A stretch of DNA of 64,000 nt from Haliclona indistincta (GCA_964017065.1 OZ024785.1:8369672-8433671); one strand, 5' to 3'. Positions 10,800 to 23,330 are shown, numbered from the stretch's first letter. Notes: generated from the sequence alone by a model not told the origin. A program made the numbers and translations.

Positions 10800-11293
10800 G
10801 GGAGGCATGGTAGTGCCTTCTCCAGCTATGAGGGATGAACGAGAAAACAAAATGGCGGCTACATACAATGTATTAGCGTTCAAACGCTGATATTTCGCCT
10901 GGTGATGAATTTTAGACGTCCAAAGACACTTAGATCTGCTTTCTGGCGTTGCCCCATCTTACAGCAGCAAGGAGATTGCTCGAAATAGTCAATAAAGTGA
11001 CGAACCACTTACCTGGCAACGGTGAAAATCGTGTTTCGTCATCTTCGTTTTCTTCTTCTTCTTCTTTCTTCAACTCGCCTAGCGCCTTTACGCGAGCAGT
11101 GCTGAGACCAAAACACCCACGAACAATCGTGAAATTCTTCTGGCAGGTGCCTTTTGAAGTTAGTTTTTAGCGTAACGCTGATATAAATTTGACGAGTTCA
11201 CGATCACGAACAATTGTCAGCTAAGTCATATTTTAATTCATTTTATCCATTGTCAATCAAACTCTGGAATAGTCTCCCTGTATCTATTTACAG

Positions 11294-12325
11294 CGCTTTG
11301 AGCAAAGCCACAGTCAAAGCGGAAGTAATACGTTGACCAATCAAACACGGCTGGTCACGTGCAGGCATGCAGCAGCGAATAGACCAGTTGCATGTAAGCA
11401 CTAAAGAATTTAATTAGCGAATAATTGACGTGACGTCACGACTGGATCCCCAGATAACTGTCCAAAATGTATTGCTGGCAATGGAGGTCCAACTTTAAAA
11501 CTCCCGCTCTGCTAAAGCCAGACCGTTTACTTCTATTATACGAATACAGTGTAATACTAGAAGTCTAGAACGTGTTTGCAAGCGCTGAATAGTTTCTGTT
11601 TGCACGATTAGTAAAGCGGTAGTACGAGCAAAATGCCAGGTCAAGGATGCACAGTGTGTGGTACTGAGGACTACCAACCCAGAAGAAAGCTTCTATCGCG
11701 TTCCAAGGCAGAAAGACGGCAGACGAGCGTCGTGTTTGAAAGAGTTTTCTCTGCAAGAGGATGATGTGAAAGCCAGTACACGAGTTTTTTTGCAACACTT
11801 TCCAGATGGAGATGTAGGGGCAGTAATATCTGCAAAGAAGCCACCAGCGCAGAGCAGCAACAGAGTGCTGTTCGTATGGCTCAGCTCCTGGGATGTCATC
11901 TGGTGTTAGTACTACTTCTAGCGAGCTATTAGCCTTAGCCATCGTCTCTCCATAGATGATCCATGGTCATCTATGATCATCAAGCGTCCACTGTCGTTCG
12001 TGTACTAACTTTATTGCCGCCACACAATCGCTATCCACTACGTGAACGATTGAACGTTAGCGATCTGTTCATGTTCGTTCAATGTGCGCTGTAGTTGGAG
12101 AATAGCGGCAAATTTAAAGCAGACAATTGGCGATTCTCCATTCACGGTAATACTATTTCTCTGGCAACCAAGGGATCCAGACGTGACGTCACGTTTAATT
12201 ATCAAAGCAATTAAAATACTTTCGCTTACATGCAACTGGTCTATTGAAGCGCGTGATTGATTGGTCAACGTAAGAAAACGTGTTCCGCTTTGACTGTGGG
12301 CTTTATTCAAACCGCTCCTGTACTA
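11294..12325. mobile_element. P-like DNA transposon relic
   Basis: The terminal inverted repeats start AGCGCTTTGAGCAAAGCC (left) and AGCGGTTTGAATAAAGCC (right, complement). Both continue CACAGTCAAAGCGGAA and, further in, share 'catgcaactggtct' and 'gtgacgtcacg'. Arms are roughly 150 bp. The interior holds a broken THAP-like frame. THAP domains are the DNA-binding part of P-element transposases, which supports the class assignment. Confidence 0.6.
11633..11909 (+). pseudogene. Degenerate THAP-type zinc finger
   Basis: An ATG at 11633 begins MPGQGCTVCG, a C-x2-C start as in THAP domains. After a frameshift near 11660 the neighbouring frame continues with ESFYRVPRQKDGRR and then VFLQHFPDGD. That second block resembles the THAP 'CSxHFxxGD' block with the Cys replaced. 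The frame ends at 11909 with no catalytic domain. It is best read as a dead transposase N-terminus. Confidence 0.5.
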
Positions 12326-12714
12326 CATCTGTCATTAAATTAAAATGTTATGTATGTTCTATTCAAAGCGCTGTACACTTAGATCACGATCGAGAAATCA
12401 CGGAATTTATATCGCCGTTTCGCTAAAAACAAAGTTCAAAAGGCACCTGCCAGGAGAATTTCATGACTGTTCGTGGGTGTCTTAGTCCAAGCACAGCTGT
12501 GACCACTGAATCAACCATATCGTTCCAGTCTTATCAGACTGCTGATTGTTTAGAGCATGCAGATAATGATTACAGATTTTTCTGTTATGATTTAATGTTG
12601 ATGTTGTAACCAAAACGTTACGATTATACGTTACGTTTTGTCGTTCATGTATGCATATTCATTCATCCGTGCATGCATGCATATTTTACCTGTGCATATT
12701 AACTGCATATCCAT

Positions 12715-13014
12715 CAGGGGCGTAACTACCTTAGAGGCAGGGGAGGCACTTGCCTCCTCGATTTTAGGCAAGTGCTAAGTAAACAAACCTTTCAAAACAG
12801 GCGCACGGTCTCACTAGAGTTCTAGCAGAAGCAGAAAAGCTCGCTCTAACTGTCAGAGTTCTATTTATTGCAATCTGTATACATAACACGCCCACATTGA
12901 GAGTAAATGATTAGCGGAAATGACGTCATTTCAATGAATATTAATTAGATGTTTCAAAAAAATTCCCGCGCTTACGCGCGCCTCCTCTTTCTTCACACCC
13001 TAGTTACGCCCCTG
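12715..13014. mobile_element. MITE with CAGGGGCGTAACTA ends
   Basis: The 300-bp element starts CAGGGGCGTAACTACCTTAG and ends with CTAGTTACGCCCCTG. It is flanked by the 5-bp repeat TCCAT (12710-12714 and 13015-13019). The ends resemble hAT-type MITEs, although the duplication visible is shorter than 8 bp. It ends 76 bp before the ATG of R1, so it may have displaced that gene's original promoter. Confidence 0.8.
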
Positions 13015-13090
13015 TCCATGCATGAGATTCGGTTTGCGTTGAGGGAGCCACAGTACAGTACACTGAGTACAGACCGACAATAGCAAGACA

Positions 13091-16000
13091 ATGGATCTCT
13101 TCTGCTACAAATTATTTCTTTCTCTCTCTCTACTGTTTCTCGTATCTGCTGCACAGAATCGCACCTCCATCTACTTCTCCTACATCACGACCTTAACAGG
13201 TCCAGGATTTCGATCAGGAGGAGCCATACCAGTAGTAGACCTTGCTCTAGAGCAGATCAACAACAGGACAGACATCTTACCTAACTACACGCTCAACTAT
13301 ACAACGATTCACGATTCAGAAGTTAATATATGTAAACTTTTGCTGATCATGAGCTCTTTTTCTACATGTAGTGTGATGTGACGGCTTCTTTGAATGCTTT
13401 CAATGATGATTTTGTTGATGTCAACCGCACTGATGCAGATCCCACCTTTCTGTCACTTCTCTGCTGTGGGTGTTCTACTGCCACTATACCTGTGGCAGAG
13501 ATTAGCCATTACTGGAATGTACCACATGTGAGAAACATGTCTACTGGAACAAATTAATTATGATAAGACAATGCTTAGGTGGCTTTTGATGCTGCAGCTT
13601 CTATTCTTAACAATCGAAAAAGATTCAAAAATTTCTTCCGAACTCTGCCACAGTATGAGTTTCTTCCTAGAGCTCTGTTCCAGACAGCACTACAATTTGA
13701 ATGGACTCAGATGGCTGTTATAACACAGACTGAGAATCTCTTCACATCAGTAAGATCATTTGGGTTAATATTCTGACTTGACTATGTTTTTGTAGATCAC
13801 TAATGAGCTTTCAGTTTTATTCCGACAGCGTGGTTTGTCACTGGATACGACCATCAACATAAAGTCTGATAGTGAACCATTTTCACACGAGGCAGCATTC
13901 AACTTGGTGCATACGTTGAATATTAATTTTTCTTGTATTATTCTCTGAATAGAATGGTGACTACAGGATTATTTTCATAAACGCTTATCAAAACTTTGCA
14001 TTTGCTCTGCTCTGTCAGGTATGACCAGTTACAGTCAAAAAATTAGATCAATTTCTTGTTTTGTACACAGGCATATCACAGGAATATGCTTGCACCCAAG
14101 TATGTCTGGATAACTCCTAGCTGGTACCAGGAAAACTGGTGGAACTCGAAGTCTACTGTGAATGCAAATTGTACTCCTGAAATTATGAAACAAGTTGTGA
14201 ATGGTTCACTGGCAATAGTCCCTAGAGGGTTCTTTCCACTTAGTAATGACTCTGCTTACACAACCAGTGGAACGGTAAGAGGAAAACAACTTTGTGTACA
14301 CTTTAGCTATAGATATATGTAGTCTCCCAGTGAGTTCAAGAATGAGTATGACAGACGTCATAACGACACTTCAACATATCCAAACTTGATCAAAGGTGAT
14401 GGAGCTGGGATGGCTTATGACGCCATATGGGCTATTGCTCTTGCTTTACACAATGCATCAGAGAGTGTTAGGATAAATGACAGCAGTGGTTGTAAAGACC
14501 ATCCTGGTGAACTAGTGCCTTTAGAGAAGTTTCACTATCGTAATAAAATGATGGGATGTGTCCTTCGTAGAAGCATAGCGAATACTAATTTTGCAGGAAT
14601 TACAGTGAGTGCCACTACAATAAATGTCATTCTGACCACACATTGCTGTTAGGGAAATATTGCCTTCAATGACAATGGAAGTCGTGTTGATAGCAATGAT
14701 ATCATACTACATCAATATAGATTAAACGGTAGACAATCCATGTCCTATATGCATCCACACACCTTTCTTATTCAAAGGAAACGGAGACCTAATTAAGTCG
14801 ATAGTTGTAAACTTAGCAATATTCACAAACAGCAGCTCTTTTGTGTTCATCGAAGGACAAAGTGCAGCTACACTATGGGCAGGTGCATATTATAAATCAC
14901 TGAGCCTTAGGCTTGCTATAAAAATTCTCTCTCCTACTCAGGAGGTGTTCCATACGATGGATCAGCAGTTGATGCTGTACATCGCAATCACATAGCAATG
15001 GAGGTTATATACTCCACACTAGCCACAGCTGGATTGGTGTTTACTGCAATCTGCTTTGTCTTCAATTTACTCTTCAGAAATACCAGGTAGCTAATCATGC
15101 TGAAGTGCTCTAAACAAATACTATTGCCCACATAGGATTGTGAAGTTGTCCAGTCCTAATCTCAACTACCTGATCATCATTGGAGCTGGTTGCTTGTACA
15201 TGTCAGTATATATGTATATGTTCACAGCTGATGAGGAACATTCAACTATTCAAACAATGCTATGCAATGTGAGAGTACCAGGGTATTTAGTTTATGATCA
15301 ATATCGATTTTTGAACATTATTCAGTTACGACAATGGTCGTCTACATTTGGCTACACAGTATGTTTTGCTGTCATCTTAGCAAAGACATGGAGAATATAT
15401 TTAATATTTACTAACCCTCATCAGAAGAAGAAAGTATGTCAATATAGATCTGAATATTAATCATTGTTCTCGTATGATAGATTCTGAAGGATTGGATCTT
15501 GCTACTGATTGTGATGGTAGTAGTATCAGGTGATTTTCTGATTATTGCAATTGGTACAGCTATACCATCATCACGCTTGAATGCTACTCTGGTCCGAGAC
15601 ACTCAACATCCAACTTTTGTCACTGTGAGTTGAAATTTGTTTATACAACCCAGTGATATAATATTTTATTTTACAGGCTGAACAAACAAACATTGATAAT
15701 TTTGTATACACTTGTATCAGTTCCGGTACTGTTATATGGCTGGCTATCTCATATGCTTACAAGGGTCTCCTTCAACTGGTTGCCATGTTCATGGCTTTCC
15801 ACATTCGCAGAGTCAAGATCAAAGCTCTGAATGACTCCAAGGAGATAGCTGTCATTGTCTACATTAACAGCATCATACTGGCTTTGCTGGCAGTAGTTGA
15901 GTTCACTCTAAATACCTATCATGAGGTGTATGCTGCTCTGTTTGGTCTGGGACTAATGGTGGGAGCAACACTCTTCCTCACACTTGTCTTCATTCCTAAG

Positions 16001-16254
16001 GTGCAACCAATGTTCATAATGAATATTTATTTCATTCAGTGTTCATGCAGATGATTGACTTGGCTAAGGATCCAAAGGGCCAGTCAGTATTTGATGATTC
16101 AAACAGTGCAGACAAGAAGTCCACCATTGTTTCAATGAGGACTACAGAATGCGATCCATCCACCACCACCGTCGGCCAATGTGAAGAACTGACAACTCTG
16201 AGAAATCGTGTCATTGAACTGGAGGAAAAACTAGCTGCAGCAATGAGCACCTAA
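13091..16254 (+). CDS. R1: GABA-B-like class C GPCR, intact
   Basis: Fifteen exons join in phase to 819 residues: 13091-13321, 13372-13527, 13579-13749, 13796-13906, 13953-14018, 14071-14274, 14323-14604, 14653-14728, 14778-14882, 14942-15086, 15136-15268, 15326-15433, 15481-15624, 15677-16000, 16051-16254. A signal peptide (1-20) precedes a Venus-flytrap domain (about 22-465) with GABA-B landmarks GCSTATIPVAE, FFRTLP, PSWYQENWW and YDAIWAIALAL. No cysteine-rich domain intervenes. Seven spans lie at about 488-752. The loops read SSPNLNYL (loop 1), KTWRIYLIFTNP (loop 2) and VKIKALNDSK (loop 3). Class C disulphide cysteines are near 559 and 657. The tail ends in a heptad-like coil (LRNRVIELEEKLA). 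Exons 10-13 resemble sub-family B, while exons 14-15 are type A. Confidence 0.92.
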
Positions 16255-16572
16255 AAATGCTTTAATTGTACAGTATAGACTAGCTCGCAACAGTACAAGA
16301 ATATAGCACTGTGCATAGTTCATAGACTTGGTTACAGTTACACAAGCTAGCTAGAGACAATGTGGGTGGGGCTCGTACTATAGGCGTTGCGTGGGATGCT
16401 GGTTGCGTGAGGCATGGAGTACATGTACAACAACCCATGTGTAGATGATCTATGAGTCAACACAGCCAACATTAGACGCTCGCGTGATGCGGCATCCAGC
16501 GTATCATGCAAATCTATGGTCATTTCGCTCTCAATTTCGTGTACGTAGCAAACCGTAGTTGTGTAGCTAAAA
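16255..16572 (+). promoter_or_regulatory. Compact R1-R2 intergenic region (type A promoter)
   Basis: Only 318 bp separate the R1 stop from the R2 ATG. The block 'ggggctcgta...gcgttgcgtgggatgctgg' and the start-proximal stretch 'cgcgtgatgcggcatccagcgtatcatgca...gtgtagctaaaa' recur almost unchanged before R3 (20130-20445) and R4 (26832-27146). The region must hold the R1 3' UTR and the R2 promoter. No TATA box is obvious. Confidence 0.7.
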
Positions 16573-19500
16573 ATGAACCTTTTCTACTACACAATTCTTT
16601 CTCTCTCTCTACTGTTTCTCGTATCTGCTGCACAGAATCGCACCTCCATCTACTTCTCCTACATCACGACTCTAACAGGTCCAGGATTTCGATCAGGAGG
16701 AGCCATACCAGTAGTAGACCTTGCTCTAGAGCAGATCAACAACAGGACAGACATCTTACCCAACTACACGCTCAACTATACAACTATTCACGATTCAAAG
16801 GTAAACAAAAGTAATGTACTCGTGATAATGATCTCTTGTTTATTTCTAGTGTGATGTGACTGCTTCTTTGAATGCTTTTAATGACGATTTTGTTGATGTC
16901 AACCGCAGCGATGGAGATCCCCCCACCTTTCTGACTCTTCTCTGCTGTGGGTGTTCTACTGCCACTATACCTGTGGCAGAGATTAGCCATTACTGGAATA
17001 TACCACATGTGAGTGCTACTAACTACTGTTGGGAACAATGATTAAGTCTGTTTCAGATTGCTTTTGATGCTGCAGCTACTATTCTTGATAATCGAAAAAG
17101 ATTCAAAAATTTCTATCGGACTTTACCTCAGTATGAGTTTCTTCCTAGGGCACTTTATCAGATAGCTCTAGAATTTGAATGGACTCAGATGGCTGTTATA
17201 ACACAGACTGAGAATCTCTTCACATCAGTAAGATCATTTGGGTTAATTTCAGGGGCGTTTTTACAAGGGTGCTTTCAGTGCTTGAGCACCCCCCTAAGAA
17301 CCAGAAATTTCTTTTTTAATGAGGCATAAGATAATAGTTAACCATGCTTAGCAAAATAATTAATGTTTGCCATATTTAGTAAGGTGATTAGTGGCTTGCT
17401 AGCCATAGGAATGTACGTTTTGCTATACTAGCTCAGAGAACAGCTGCATTATGCAAAGCTTTGCTTGAATTTCGACTCGGTACTAATAATAATTTCGGGC
17501 GTGGTCAATAAATAATGGGTGAGTTAATATGAACATATAATTAAGCACCCTCCTACTCCAAATCCTGGATACGCCACTATTAATATTCTGACTTGACTAT
17601 GTTTTTGTACATGTAGATCACTGATGAGCTATCAGTTTTGTTCCAACAGCGTGGTTGGTCACTGGATACGACCATCAACATAAAGTCTGATAGTGAACCA
17701 TTTTCACATGAGGCAGCATTTGCTTTGGTATGTATGAGTGCATGGAAATGGATGTCATTCTACAATTTATTGTTATTCTCTGATTAGAATAGAGACTATA
17801 GGATCATTTTCATAAACACTTATCCAAACTTTGCATTTGCTCTACTATGTCAAGTAAGATGAAACTTATTTGCTACAATACATTATTGTCTTGGTACGCA
17901 GGCATATCACAGGAATATGCTTGCACCCAAGTATGTTTGGATAACTCCTAGTTGGTACCAGGAAAACTGGTGGAAGTCTACTGTGAATGCAAACTGTACT
18001 TCTGAAGTAATGAAACAAATTGTGAATGGTTCGCTGGCAGTAGTACCAAGTGGGTTCTTTCCCCTTCACAATGACTCTGCTGCTACTGACAGTGGGATGG
18101 TAAGATAAGCAAGACTTGTGTAAACATAGACGTGTATTAAATTTAATACTCATAGTCTCCCGGTGAATACAGGACTGAGTATGACATCCGTCTTAATGAC
18201 TCGTTAAAATACCCGAACCTGACTAAACTTGAAGCAGCTGGGATGGCTTATGACGCCATATGGGCTATTGCTCTTGCTCTACACAATGCATCAGAGAGTG
18301 TTAGGATAAATGACAGCAGTGGTTGTGAAGACCATCCCGGAGAACTAGTGCCTTTAGAGGAGTTTCACTATCGTAATAAAATGATGGGATGTGTCCTTCG
18401 TAGAAGCATGGAGAACACTAATTTTGCAGGAATTACAGTGAGTGAGTATCACCATATTTTATAGCATAAGTGAGTGCTACATGATTTATCTTATTGCATT
18501 AGGGAAATATTGCATTCAACAACAATGGAAGTCGTGCTGATAATAATGATATCATACTACATCAATATAGATTAAAAGGTTGGCAGCCTACATGTTCACA
18601 TTCATGCATCTTTCAATATGCTATTCGAAGGAAATGAGGGACAAATGAAGGCAATAATTGCAACTGTAACCATATTCACAAACAGCAACTATTTCAAATT
18701 CACAGAAGGCGAAAGTGCAAAAACGCTATGGGCTGGTAATAAAATTGATATTAACGTCAAATATTTTATATCTCCTACTCAGGAGGTGTTCCATATGATG
18801 GATCAGCAGTTGATGCTGTACATCGCAATCACATAGCAATGGAGGTTATATACTCCATACTAGCCACAGCTGGATTGGTGTTTACTGCAATCTGCTTTCT
18901 CTTCAATTTACTCTTCAGAAATACCAAGTATGTGGTTTTTGTTCTATTAAAACAACATGACTGTGTTTTCTTAACGAATTTTCCTATTATGTAACTCATA
19001 GGGTTGTGAAGTTATCTAGTCCAAACCTCAACTACCTGATCATCATTGGTGCTGGCTTTTTATACTTATCAGTTTACATGTTTGTGTTCATGGCTGGAAG
19101 AGAACATGTCTTTTTCAAACTATTTTATGCAATGTAAGTATACAGCTCTATGATTAACATTGACCTTTAAGCGACTCAGTTACGACAATGGTTGTCTACA
19201 CTTGGCTACACAATCTGCTTTGCGGTCATCTTAGCAAAGACATGGAGAGTCTATCTCATATTTACTAACCCACATCAAAAGAAGAAAGTTTGTTTATACA
19301 TTTATTTTGTTGATTCTCTCAAATTCTCTGCTCAAGGTACTCAAGGATTGGATTCTGCTACTCTTTGTGGCGATAGTAACTTCAGTTGATTGTTTTATCC
19401 TTACAATTGGCACAGCAGTACCTTCATTACGCTTGAATGCTACTTTAATTCGTGACAGTCAGCATCCAACTTCTATTACTGTAAGATGCAAGTTAATGGG

Positions 19501-20129
19501 AGGATATTCTTCCTCATCAAATCTTATCATGTTTGTTATTACTTTATACAGGCTGAGCGAACAAACATTGACAATTTTATATACACTTGTATTGGTCCTA
19601 GAACTATCATATGGCTAGCCATCTCGTATGCTTACAAGGGTCTCCTTCAACTGGTGGCCATGTTCATGGCTTTCCATATTCGCAGAGTCAAGATCAAAGC
19701 TCTGAACGATTCCAAGGAGACAGCTGTCATTGTCTACATCAACAGCATCATACTGGTTTTGTTGGCAGTTGTTGAATTTGCCCTGAATACCTACCATGAG
19801 GTGTATGCTGCTCTGTTTGGTCTGGGACTAATGGTGGGAGCAACACTCTTCCTCACACTTGTCTTCATTCCTAAGGTGCAACCAATGTTCATAATGAATA
19901 GTTATTTCATTCAGTGTTCATGCAGATGATTGACTTGGCTAAGGATCCAAAGGGTCAGTCAGTATTTGATGATTCAGGCAGTGCAGACAAGAAGTCCACC
20001 ATTGTTTCAATGAGGACCACAGAATGCGATCCATCCACCGCCACTGTCGGCCAATGTGAAGAACTGACAACTCTGAGAAATCGTGTCATTGAACTTGAGG
20101 AAAAACTAGCTGCAGCAATGAGCACCTGA
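16573..20129 (+). pseudogene. R2: GABA-B-like receptor with a 1-nt frameshift
   Basis: Exons: 16573-16800, 16850-17008, 17057-17227, 17617-17727, 17788-17853, 17902-18099, 18156-18437, 18503-18578, 18631-18735, 18783-18927, 19002-19133, 19180-19287, 19337-19480, 19552-19875, 19926-20129. All match the family plan except exon 11. There the T-run in 'catgtctttttcaaac' (19107-19119) is one base shorter than in R3 and R5. Exon 11 is 132 instead of 133 nt, so the frame breaks in extracellular loop 1, after two membrane spans. If this is not a sequencing error the product is a truncated, probably inactive receptor. Every other splice site and the coiled-coil tail are intact, so inactivation would be recent. 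Intron 3 holds a transposon. Confidence 0.85.
17248..17579. mobile_element. MITE in intron 3 of R2
   Basis: A 332-bp insertion (TTCAGGGGCG at the left, TACGCCACTA at the right) splits the intron sequence that is continuous in R1, R3 and R9. It is flanked by TTAAT (17243-17247 and 17580-17584). It has no coding capacity and leaves both splice sites intact. Confidence 0.8.
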
Positions 20130-20445
20130 AAATTCTTTAATTGTACAGTATAGACTAGCTCGCAACAGTACAAGAATATAGCACTGTGCATAGTTCATAG
20201 ACTTGGTTACAGTTACACAAGCTAGCTAGAGACAATGTGGGTGGGGCTCGTATAAGCGTTGCGTGGGATGCTGGTTGCGTGAGGCATCAAGGAGTACATG
20301 TACAACAACCATGTGTAGTAGATCTATGAGTCAACACAGCCAACATTAGACGCTCGCGTGATGCGGCATCCAGCGTATCATGCACATCTATGGTCATTTC
20401 GTTCTCAATTTCGTGTACGTAGCAAACGTAGTTGTGTAGCTAAAA
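20130..20445 (+). promoter_or_regulatory. R2-R3 intergenic region (type A promoter)
   Basis: This 316-bp spacer is nearly identical to the R1-R2 spacer, including 'gttgcgtgggatgctggttgcgtgaggcat' and 'gtgtacgtagcaaacgtagttgtgtagc' just before the ATG. Confidence 0.7.
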
Positions 20446-20733
20446 ATGAACCTTTTCTGCTACACAATTCTTTCGGCCTCTCTACTGTTTCTCGTATCTG
20501 CTGCACAGAATCGCACCTCCATCTACTTCTCCTACATCACGACCAAAACAGGTCCAGGATTTCGATCAGGAGGAGCTATACCGGTAGTAGAGCAGATCAA
20601 CAACAGGACAGACATCTTACTCAACTACACGCTCAACTATACAACTATTCACGATTCAAAGGTAAACAATAGTAATGTACTCGTGCTAATGATCTCTTGT
20701 TTATTTCTAGTGTGATGTGACTGCTTCTTTGAA

Positions 20734-23330
20734 TTTTTTTTTTTTTTTTTTTTTTTTATGACAATTTAGCCTACAAGCTAGGTCGTACCAGTAGCAATGC
20801 TAATACAAGGGTACAAACCAATAATAATAATAATAATAACGAAAATAATAATTAGTTGGTGTTACAAGAATAATTTAACTTACAGGATAAAACAAGGTAA
20901 GAACAGCTTTAATAACAATCATTCCAATAGTTGATAACAGCCTTTTTAAAACTTGATACAGAACCAACTAAACGAACTTCTGATGGCAACTCATTCCATA
21001 ATCTCACCGCGTCTGGATAAAATGATGCATCGTAGGAACAGGTGTGTGGCGCTGGACCACCAATTGCAAGACGCGTGGAATCGTGGTTTCTCAGTCTTAG
21101 GTCCATTGGATTAAGATGAACAGATGAACTTGGGCAGTGAAAATGTCCATTTTGAATCTGATAAAAGAATGAAAGCTTGAGAAGTTTGCGTCTTTCATTC
21201 AATGTCGGCAAGTTAAAGTCTGATAATAGGTCATAATAGCTCGCAGACCAATCCTTCGCACACATTCGTATTGCTAATTTCTGAACCCTCTCCAAGGCTG
21301 CTTTTAAAGATTGTTGATGGGGATCCCATACAGGTGCTGCATATTCCAACAAAGGTCTCACTACAGTTGTGTACATTTTGACAAGAGTTTGCGTAGAAGC
21401 AAACTTGTAAAATCTCCTGTACAGCATACCCACTGTTTTAACAGCAGTCTTGGTAATTGCTTGGATGTGATAAGACCAATCCAACTTCTCAGAAAGCCAA
21501 ACACCCAGATATTTAAACTCAGAAACTCTAACCAGAGGAGTAGTTTCGATCACTAATGGTGCTTGCGGCTGTAAAGGAGATAGTTTCCTAGAGATTATCA
21601 TGTACTTACACTTGGACACGTTGAATTTCATGATGTTTTGATTGCACCACCTCTGCAGAGCATTGATGTCCTGCTGCAATAGAGTAAAATCTCTCTGAGA
21701 ATTGATAGTCCGATATAAAAGAATATCATCAGCATACAAACTAAGAGAGCAATTCAAAGAGTGGTTGTCGGTAATATCATTGATGTAGATCAGAAATAAA
21801 AGAGGGCCAAGAACAGAGCCCTGGGGAACTCCTGAGGTTACGCGAGTTAGATGAGAAGCAGTGCCATTCACAGCCACATATTGCGATCTGTTCGACAAAT
21901 AATCCCACAGCCATTGAAGTAGGTAAGCATTGATATTTAAAGCTGCTAATTTATCCATAAGTAACCTATGTGGAACTTTGTCAAAAGCCTTAGACAGGTC
22001 GAGAAACACAGCACAAATGTCGGACCTATTCTCCAGAGTTTTGTGCCAGCTATCAACTGCAGAAATCAAGGCTCCAGTAGTAGAACGCCCTTTAAGATAT
22101 CCCCATTGGTGATCTGAAAGAACATCACGATGCTCAAGATCATCCAGTAGATAATGGTGAAGATGTCTTTCCAAAATCTTGCTCAATATAGACAACAATG
22201 ATACTGGACGGAAATTTGAGGGATCAACCTTCTTTGACGATTTTGGAATAGGAGTTACCCGAGCTATTTTCCAGTCCCGAGGAACCTTACCCAAAGTCAA
22301 AGATTTGTTGAATAGCAAAGTTACAGCAGGAGTGATTGCCGAAGCTGTAGATTTTAGCATTTTACCAGATATCAAATCCGGGCCACAAGACTTGGTGGAA
22401 TCAATATTCGAGAGAAGACAAAACACTTCCTCCTCGCTACAAAGGAGATCATCCAGTTCACTATTTCTTGATGTTGACAGAGGAGAAGGACTTTCATCAA
22501 TGGGTGGGACCTCCTTGTTAAAAGAATTGGCAAAGTGATTGTTCAATAATTCGGCTTTAGTAACATCACTAGTAACAATATCTGAGCCGTCAGCAAGGTT
22601 TAGGAAAGAGGTCCTGCGATCATCCAGCAACCTGGCAGCTTTCCAAAATTCGCTATCAGAACCATTTTCAAACTTCCTGAAAAAATCCTTTTTGAGCTGT
22701 CTAAGCTGAGAGACAATTGAGTTTCTAAGTTGATTATATCTGTCACGAGCACTGATATCCCCAGTTCTTTTAGCTTTCTTAAAGTAATAATCTCTCTTTC
22801 GAATTGCTTGGACAACTTCCTTAGTCAACCACGGAACGCTTCTCTTGTCAGGCAAGGTAGATTTCGGTATACAAGAATCCATAATGTCAAGAAAAGAAGT
22901 TTTCCACCGATCCCAGCAAGTGTCAATGTCCGCATCGCAAAACAAATTATCAAGATCAAGCTGACTAAGTAATTGAGAAGCTCTGTCAAAGTCAGCAAGG
23001 TGATACTGCCAGACAGCTCTCCTTTTGCGACCAGGCGGAGGATCAGAGCGACAATTGAGTTCAAAATGAATTCCCAGATGAAAGCGTTTAGTGGCAGTGG
23101 AATTAATCAAAGGTGGAACAATGCTACAGTCACGCAACAACTGTGGAGACGATAGAAGGGCGAGGTCAATTAGAGATGAAGCTCCATTTGGGTCATGATG
23201 TGTAGGTTCATCAACTATCTGGGTTAGGGAAAAAGCAGACAAAATGTGGGTTAAATGTGAATAATGCGGAGAATTAGTAGTCGAAAGGAAATTAACATTA
23301 AAGTCACCAACAAGAATAAGATTTGAAAAT
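20734..23330 (-). mobile_element. 5'-truncated non-LTR retrotransposon in exon 2 of R3
   Basis: The element lies antisense to R3. Its poly(A) tail appears as a run of 24 T (20734-20757), and its 5' end stops abruptly at 23330 in the endonuclease domain. At the 5' junction receptor sequence resumes at once (AATGCTTTTAATGAC). Only about 3 bp (AAT) could be a target duplication. The element is 2.6 kb, roughly half of a full-length LINE, as expected from aborted reverse transcription. Confidence 0.95.
20909..23330 (-). CDS. LINE ORF2: endonuclease end plus reverse transcriptase
   Basis: About 800 residues remain open. They start with the last endonuclease motif (LILVGDFNVNF) and run through the reverse transcriptase blocks: RPVSLLSILSKILERHL, AVFLDLSKAFDKVPH, SGVPQGSVLGPLLF, the catalytic SLYADDILLY, and KYLGVWLSEKLDW. 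These motifs are those of the Jockey/CR1-type group. The reading frame has no internal stop, so insertion is young. Upstream of 23330 the same frame continues by chance into antisense receptor exon 2 up to an ATG at 23422. That part is not element sequence. Without the 5' half it cannot move by itself. Confidence 0.93.

Larger units (their letters stand above)
10800..12500. repeat. Inverted dispersed repeat enclosing a P-like element
   Basis: Bases 10800-11170 are the reverse complement of about 61640-61985 (shared 'atacaatgtattagcgttcaaacgctgat', 'ttgccccatcttaca'). The outer parts 11075-11230 and 12375-12490 are inverted copies of one another ('cccacgaacaatcgtgaaattc', 'aggtgccttttgaa'). 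The central part, 11296-12325, is the THAP-bearing element described separately. No intact gene. Confidence 0.7.

Noticed and set aside
11565..11942. 125-codon minus-strand frame in the P-like relic
   Set aside because: It is antisense to the THAP-like frame and has no similarity that I recognise.
20358..20672. Open frame of about 100 codons in a second frame across exon 1 of R3, and the similar ones in R2, R4 and R8
   Set aside because: It reads receptor exon 1 in the wrong phase and continues into intron sequence. The receptor frame has the signal peptide and domain homology.
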